The position numbers were made by a program, and so were the translations under genes. The notes under the pieces are model-generated. The model was not told where the DNA came from, searched no databases, and was given only the letters and a program-made list of their open reading frames with translations. Positions 6,194-9,874 of a stretch of DNA of 9,874 nt are shown in pieces (position 1 is the first letter of the stretch; every line of letters begins with the position of its first letter). Source of the DNA: JAZSQZ01 sp045538175 (lineage in GTDB: Bacteria; Bacillota; Clostridia; Christensenellales; UBA1242); NCBI GenBank assembly GCA_045538175.1, contig JAZSQZ010000005.1, positions 1 to 9,874 on the forward strand, given 5' to 3'.

Positions 6194-6210
6194 AACAATA
6201 GGAGATTTTT

Positions 6211-7020
6211 ATGAAGTACGAAATCTTAAAAAAAATAGGCTCAGGGTCTGCAGGAGATGGATATCTGCTTAAAAATGGGAAAGCGATGATTGTTGGTAAA
6301 AGAGAAGATTCGTTTTCTACATACAAAGCATTAAGTGAAAAAATGCAAATTTTAGGTGACAGTATAACCGAAGTTAAATATCCTAAAATCTATGAATTGA
6401 TTTCTCCGTGTGAAGAATATCCTTATGGTGCGCTTATAGAAGAGTATATCGAAGGGAAGGAACTTCGAGAAGAAGTTGAAAAATTGAGCACGCGACAAAA
6501 AGAAGAGATTGGAAAGGTCTTGGCAAAATTTGTTTCTCAAATTCATAACATAAAAACAACAGACAGAAAAAAAGAAGAAATCGAAATCAATTTATCAAAA
6601 CTAAACAAAGGGTTGTCTATTGTAAAAGATTATTTACCAACAGAAGTTTATGAGAAGTTGCTTGCAATAAAAGAGCCATATAAAAACTTACTTGAAAGTA
6701 AAAATTTTTGCTTAACACATGGTGACCTAAATGCTGGAAATATTATGATTGACACTAACGGCAGAGTAAGTGGCGTAATTGATTTTGGAAATATGGAATA
6801 TTATATTCCAGAAATAGAATTTGTGCATATGTGTTTTTTTGATGATGTTATATATGATTCAATGGTTAAAAATTATCCAAAAGACATCAGCAAAAAAGAA
6901 ATAATCTTTTTAGAGTTGGTTGTAAATATTAGGCACTTTAAAAACATTAAGGACTTTGCCGATAGGCGTGACAATTGCTTAAACAATATAAAAGCATTGT
7001 TGAAGGCATATTTAGATTAA
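6211..7020 (+). CDS. APH-fold small-molecule kinase (aminoglycoside phosphotransferase/choline kinase superfamily)
   Basis: This is a predicted cytoplasmic ATP-dependent kinase of 269 residues. The N-terminal lobe has a glycine-rich loop (GSGSAGDGYLL, 10-20) and a lysine in MIVGKRE (K30). A hinge-like EEYIEGKEL stretch (77-85) leads to the catalytic loop HGDLNAGN (H170, D172, N177) and the metal-binding DFG (191-193). These follow the APH pattern HxDxxxxN...DFG, so it should be active. The substrate cannot be read from sequence; relatives phosphorylate aminoglycosides, macrolides, choline, sugars or other small molecules, and a resistance role is not shown. GGAG (6201-6204) lies 6 nt before the ATG. 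It is followed after 25 nt by an unknown gene, with which it probably forms an operon. It is the first intact gene after the third ftsW tail. Confidence 0.85.
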   Translation: MKYEILKKIGSGSAGDGYLLKNGKAMIVGKREDSFSTYKALSEKMQILGDSITEVKYPKIYELISPCEEYPYGALIEEYIEGKELREEVEKLSTRQKEEIGKVLAKFVSQIHNIKTTDRKKEEIEINLSKLNKGLSIVKDYLPTEVYEKLLAIKEPYKNLLESKNFCLTHGDLNAGNIMIDTNGRVSGVIDFGNMEYYIPEIEFVHMCFFDDVIYDSMVKNYPKDISKKEIIFLELVVNIRHFKNIKDFADRRDNCLNNIKALLKAYLD

Positions 7021-7045
7021 AAAACAAGCAAATATGGAGATTTTT

Positions 7046-7486
7046 ATGGAAATAACAAGAGATAAAGTTAAACAAATGTTAGATGAAGGATTTAGAAACT
7101 CTTCATACTGTAAAAAAGTAAGGGGAACAAATCAGTTAGAAACTTTAAAAACAATGACCTTTTCGGATTTGGATTTTCTTAAAAATTTAGATGAAACATT
7201 TTTGTATATAAAAGAAAATTATGATTCTTTTGTTTCTAACACAAAATGGGGTCCTAGTGTTAGGCAAAAACACGTTTTAGATGTGTTGGAAAAAACAAAT
7301 AATGATATCTTAAATAATAGCGATATTAAAACTAAAAATAATTTGTTTTTACAACTTTATGATGATTTTTATTGGGGAGTTTACGACTATTTTGACGACT
7401 ATGGCAATAAAAATGAAGAGTTGAGCAAGGAAGAAATTGACTTGATTTTCTCTGTTTTAAAAACGTTTCTTAAAAATAAAATTTAA
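7046..7486 (+). CDS. Protein of unknown function (146 residues)
   Basis: I do not recognise a family. The protein looks soluble and mostly helical, with no signal peptide or membrane segment. An N-terminal charged helix (TRDKVKQMLDEGF) is followed by a region with FSDLDFLKNLDE and NTKWGPS, and near the C terminus an acidic, aromatic patch LYDDFYWGVYDYFDDYGN. ATG 7046 is preferred over the in-frame ATG 7034 because the latter lies in the Shine-Dalgarno region; GGAGA (7036-7040) precedes 7046 by 5 nt. The 13-nt stretch from GGAG to ATG is identical to that of the kinase gene upstream. Its place in the same transcription unit suggests a linked role, but nothing in the sequence says which. Confidence 0.72.
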   Translation: MEITRDKVKQMLDEGFRNSSYCKKVRGTNQLETLKTMTFSDLDFLKNLDETFLYIKENYDSFVSNTKWGPSVRQKHVLDVLEKTNNDILNNSDIKTKNNLFLQLYDDFYWGVYDYFDDYGNKNEELSKEEIDLIFSVLKTFLKNKI

Positions 7487-7520
7487 AATGCATATCATCT
7501 TTATGCGTTTTTATTTTTTT
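7487..7520 (+). terminator. Rho-independent terminator after the kinase operon
   Basis: An 8-bp stem (7487-7494 with 7502-7509, one T-G wobble, 7-nt loop) starts right after the stop codon and runs into T-rich sequence (7508-7520, interrupted by one A). A promoter -10 element follows within 5 nt of the tract. Confidence 0.75.
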
Positions 7521-7521
7521 A

Positions 7522-7530
7522 TGGTATTAT
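7522..7530 (+). promoter_or_regulatory. Extended -10 promoter of the methyltransferase operon
   Basis: TGGTATTAT (hexamer 7525-7530) follows the terminator T-tract and ends 20 nt before the ATG at 7551, the same distance as in the deaminase and 68-residue genes. There is no clear -35 box. Confidence 0.6.
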
Positions 7531-7550
7531 AAGTGTTAGGGAGAAAACAA

Positions 7551-8294
7551 ATGGAGAAATTTCAAAATATATATGACAATGAACAATTCTTTAATTCTTA
7601 TAAAGAAATGAGAGATGGCAAACTTAATGCAAACGAATTGATTGAAATTCCTACAATGAAAAGTTTGTTGCCTGAGTTAAAGGGTAAAAATGTTTTAGAC
7701 CTAGGTTGTGGCGAAGGTGAGATGTCAAGACACTTTCTAAGTTTAGGTGCAAAAAGGGTTGTTGGTCTTGATATATCACAAAATATGTTAAATGAAGCAA
7801 AGAAGTTTAAAACCGAAAATCTAGAACTAAAACTTATGCCTATGGAAGAAATTTCGTCTATAGATGAAGAGTTTGATGTTGTTTTTAGTTCGCTTGCATT
7901 TCATTATGTTGAAGATTTTTATAAGTTAATGAAAGATATAGCAAGTAAGTTAAGGTCTGGTGGTTGCCTTTTGTTTTCACAAGAGCACCCACTTGTTACG
8001 GCAATGGTAAGAACTAAAGATATGCCTAAATATATCGAAAAAGATGATAGGCGCTATTACATTGTTACAGATTATAATAATATTGGTAAAAGATTTGTTG
8101 ATTGGAATGTTGAAGGGGTTGTGAAATATCACAGAAATTTTGAAACAATATTTAAAGACTTAAAAGAAGCAGGTTTTGAGCTTGAAGATATTGTCGAAGC
8201 AAAAGCACCCGAAGAGGCAATCAAGAAAGTTGAGAAATATAAATTTTTAAATGATAGACCATACTTCTTGTTTATAAAAGCAAGAAAGGTTTAG
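7551..8294 (+). CDS. Class I SAM-dependent methyltransferase
   Basis: A predicted cytoplasmic methyltransferase of 247 residues. SAM-binding motif I is VLDLGCGEGEMS (48-59), followed by the acidic residue of VVGLDIS (D74) that should bind the ribose hydroxyls, and the FDVVFSSLAFHYVED strand and loop (108-122). LRSGGCLLFSQEHP (135-148) matches the region after motif III in the UbiE/Methyltransf_11 group. The target is not evident; the EHP motif and the C-terminal acidic tail are seen in small-molecule methyltransferases, but this is only suggestive. ATG 7551 is chosen because AGGGAG (7538-7543) lies 7 nt upstream; an in-frame GTG at 7533 would overlap the promoter leader. A second gene follows after 21 nt, probably in the same operon. 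Confidence 0.87.
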   Translation: MEKFQNIYDNEQFFNSYKEMRDGKLNANELIEIPTMKSLLPELKGKNVLDLGCGEGEMSRHFLSLGAKRVVGLDISQNMLNEAKKFKTENLELKLMPMEEISSIDEEFDVVFSSLAFHYVEDFYKLMKDIASKLRSGGCLLFSQEHPLVTAMVRTKDMPKYIEKDDRRYYIVTDYNNIGKRFVDWNVEGVVKYHRNFETIFKDLKEAGFELEDIVEAKAPEEAIKKVEKYKFLNDRPYFLFIKARKV

Positions 8295-8315
8295 TTTTAG
8301 GTTTAAGGGTTAAAA

Positions 8316-8909
8316 ATGGCAGAAGTTGAAGTTGGGTTTAAGGTAAAGCAAAAACAGTTTCAATGTGTAAAAATATTAAAAAAAGCAGGGTATAAACAGT
8401 TTTGGAAGGCAAAAACCCACGATGTTTATTTTTCATCAAAACAACTTTTAGGTGGTATGACAGAGCAAGAATTAAAGTTTTGCTGTGTTAGAATAAGGTG
8501 TTCAAATGGTGGTTACAGTGTAGACAACTTTAATTTGTATGATAAAACAAAAGAAGACAAATTTAAGTGTACAAAAGCTGAAGCAGAAGTGTTGGCACAA
8601 AATCTTGTTAAAAATGGGCTTAAAAAAGTCTTTGATACAAGTAAAACTGATTTGATTTTTAAAAAGGGCAACTCTTATCATCAACTTCAAAAAATTAAAG
8701 GAATAGGTTTGTTAGATTATTTTTATAATGAAGACATAAAAGATTTACAAGAAGACGAGCAGTTTAATCTTTTGTTAAATGAAATGAAAGCCCTTGGATT
8801 TAAGCTTGAGTATGAAGAAGGGGTGGATAAACTTCGTACACTATTAAATGGCAGATTGTGCTTTTCTAAAAATCAAAATGGCAATTATACTTTAAACAAA
8901 AATAATTAG
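8316..8909 (+). CDS. CYTH-like domain protein, function unknown
   Basis: This 197-residue soluble protein resembles the CYTH (class IV adenylate cyclase/thiamine triphosphatase) tunnel fold in outline: an N-terminal EVEV strand, an HDVYF strand after about 35 residues, a CCVRIRC strand with paired arginines, and a second half with alternating strands, LLDYF and LGFKLEYE. The family usually opens with ExExK; here the lysine is glycine (E3, E5, G7), so triphosphate binding may be altered or lost. The call is by pattern only. AAGGG (8305-8309) lies 6 nt before the ATG. It is probably co-transcribed with the methyltransferase; the stop is followed by a strong terminator at 8950. Confidence 0.6.
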   Translation: MAEVEVGFKVKQKQFQCVKILKKAGYKQFWKAKTHDVYFSSKQLLGGMTEQELKFCCVRIRCSNGGYSVDNFNLYDKTKEDKFKCTKAEAEVLAQNLVKNGLKKVFDTSKTDLIFKKGNSYHQLQKIKGIGLLDYFYNEDIKDLQEDEQFNLLLNEMKALGFKLEYEEGVDKLRTLLNGRLCFSKNQNGNYTLNKNN

Positions 8910-8949
8910 TACCTTTAAGTTATCTAAGTTTAATGATTTGGTAAATTAT

Positions 8950-8980
8950 AATTAGTGGTAGAAATTACCACTAATTTTTT
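8950..8980 (+). terminator. Rho-independent terminator between the accessory genes and murA
   Basis: A perfect 11-bp stem AATTAGTGGTA/TACCACTAATT (8950-8960 with 8966-8976, GAAAT loop) ends in six T residues (8975-8980). It separates murA from the accessory units. Confidence 0.93.
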
Positions 8981-8983
8981 ATT

Positions 8984-8991
8984 TATATTAT
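8984..8991 (+). promoter_or_regulatory. Possible -10 element for murA
   Basis: Overlapping TATATT/TATTAT hexamers lie just after the terminator T-tract, about 56 nt before the murA ATG. A TTGTGA at 9005 with TGTATT 17 nt later also looks like a promoter, but its transcript would start at or after the Shine-Dalgarno site. The call is weak in such AT-rich DNA. Confidence 0.3.
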
Positions 8992-9047
8992 TTGGAACAA
9001 AAATTTGTGATTTTTCGTAAAATGTTATGTATTTTACAGGAGTCATT

Positions 9048-9874
9048 ATGGAAAGGTTTATTATAAATGGTGGAAACACTTTAAATGGTGAAATTGATGT
9101 TCCGTCGGCTAAAAATTCTTATCTTGCAATTCTTGCAGGGTGTGTTTTATCAAGTTCGGTTGTTGTTTTACATAAATGCCCAGGCTTTGAAGATATAAAC
9201 AAAATGCTAGAGATTTTAAAAACTTTAGGGTGTAAAATTAAAAGAGAAGACGACACTCTTATTATAGATTGTGCTTCTGTTAACAATCATATTGTTCCAT
9301 CAAATCTTGCAAGTGTTGTAAGGTCATCTATATTTTTGCTAGGGCCTATTGTTGCAAGACTTAAAAGAGCAAAAGTTGCCTATCCCGGTGGGTGTGATAT
9401 AGGTGCAAGACCTATTGACCTACATCTTATGGGCTTAAGAAAACTAAATGTAGAGATTAGTGAAAAATATGGAATTATAGAGTGCAGGGCAGACAATATG
9501 AAGGGCGACTTTATACACTTAGATTATCCAAGTGTTGGGGCCACTGAAAATATAATGATGGCTGCTGTTTTTTCTAAAGGTAAAACTGTTATCTTTAATG
9601 CTGCGAAGGAACCAGAAGTTGTTGACCTTCAAAATTTTATAAATAGTATGGGTGGAAAAATAAGTGGTGCAGGTACGAGTACAATTGTTATTCAAGGTGT
9701 AGAAAAATTAGGTTCAACGGAATATACGCCCATAAGTGATAGAATAATTGCAGGTACATATTTAATTGCTTGTGCGTCTTGTGGTGGCAATTTGGCCATA
9801 AATAATGTCAATTTTGAACATATTTATTCTTTAATAACAAAATTCAACAATTCTAGTTGCAAAATAAGGCTTTT
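9048..9874 (+). CDS. murA: UDP-N-acetylglucosamine 1-carboxyvinyltransferase, truncated by the window end
   Basis: MurA performs the first committed step of murein synthesis, transferring enolpyruvate from PEP to UDP-GlcNAc in the cytoplasm. About 275 of the usual 420 or so residues are visible. The substrate lysine and asparagine are in PSAKNS (K22, N23), the PEP-binding arginine region is VVRSSIFLLGP (R92), and the loop YPGGCDIGARPIDLH carries the catalytic cysteine (C116, equivalent to E. coli C115), so the enzyme should be fosfomycin-sensitive. GATENIMMAA and EPEVVDL are also present. AGGAG (9038-9042) lies 5 nt before the ATG. It has no frame damage. Low-GC bacteria often have two MurA paralogues; the dcw setting here fits a housekeeping copy, but which paralogue it is cannot be decided. 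Confidence 0.95.
   Translation, partial: MERFIINGGNTLNGEIDVPSAKNSYLAILAGCVLSSSVVVLHKCPGFEDINKMLEILKTLGCKIKREDDTLIIDCASVNNHIVPSNLASVVRSSIFLLGPIVARLKRAKVAYPGGCDIGARPIDLHLMGLRKLNVEISEKYGIIECRADNMKGDFIHLDYPSVGATENIMMAAVFSKGKTVIFNAAKEPEVVDLQNFINSMGGKISGAGTSTIVIQGVEKLGSTEYTPISDRIIAGTYLIACASCGGNLAINNVNFEHIYSLITKFNNSSCKIRL

Noticed and set aside
5021..6210. Insertion sequence or integron cassette as the carrier of the accessory genes
   Set aside because: No transposase, integrase, terminal inverted repeats or attC-like palindromes were seen; the only flanking repeats are ftsW ends.
6211..7020. Naming the kinase an antibiotic resistance gene
   Set aside because: Only superfamily motifs are visible; APH-fold enzymes have many substrates and nothing here identifies an aminoglycoside or macrolide.
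9005..9033. TTGTGA/TGTATT promoter pair with 17-nt spacing upstream of murA
   Set aside because: Its transcript would begin at or beyond the AGGAG ribosome site, so it cannot drive normal translation of murA.
1..9874. CRISPR array, tRNA or rRNA genes
   Set aside because: No regularly spaced repeats and no cloverleaf or rRNA-like segments were found on either strand by reading.

Overview
The window is AT-rich DNA (roughly 30% GC by eye) with every gene on the + strand. It carries the middle of a division and cell wall (dcw) cluster in the order typical of Bacillota: the PASTA end of a SpoVD/PBP-type transpeptidase, then murE, mraY, murD and ftsW/spoVE, and at the far end a truncated murA. MurE has the DNPR motif of meso-diaminopimelate-adding enzymes. 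Shine-Dalgarno sites are strong, TTG is used as a start codon once, and TGA is a stop codon. This suggests an uncultured low-GC clostridial (gut-type) bacterium; the sequence alone does not fix the genus.

Layout. Positions 1-5023 form one tightly packed murein precursor operon with gaps under 20 nt and one overlap. MurE and MurD build the UDP-MurNAc-pentapeptide, MraY makes lipid I, and FtsW polymerises lipid II with the transpeptidase encoded upstream. A terminator follows ftsW. Positions 5024-9047 hold about 4 kb of genes with no evident link to murein: a guanine deaminase-like enzyme, a 68-residue orphan, an APH-fold kinase with a 146-residue orphan, and a SAM methyltransferase with a CYTH-like protein. 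These form four short transcription units, each introduced by a hairpin or T-rich stretch running straight into a -10 promoter element. murA then starts behind its own terminator. murG, which often follows ftsW/spoVE in Bacillota, is not in this interval.

Main discovery. The 3' end of ftsW is present three times. Copy 1 is the real gene end. Copy 2 (5621-5767) lies after the deaminase, is 121/126 identical to copy 1, keeps the reading frame, and most of its differences are silent. Copy 3 (6082-6138) lies after the 68-residue gene; it keeps 13 of the last 15 FtsW residues, but 11 of those 13 codons are synonymous replacements, so it comes from a much more diverged ftsW. Each tail is followed about 84-88 nt later by the start codon of an accessory gene. 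The arrangement reads as layered insertions at the ftsW 3' end: each new arrival brought its own ftsW end plus a promoter and a cargo gene, and pushed the previous ftsW end downstream. No integrase is visible. One-sided homologous recombination with an illegitimate far end, or a recombinase acting in trans, are the two explanations I would test first.
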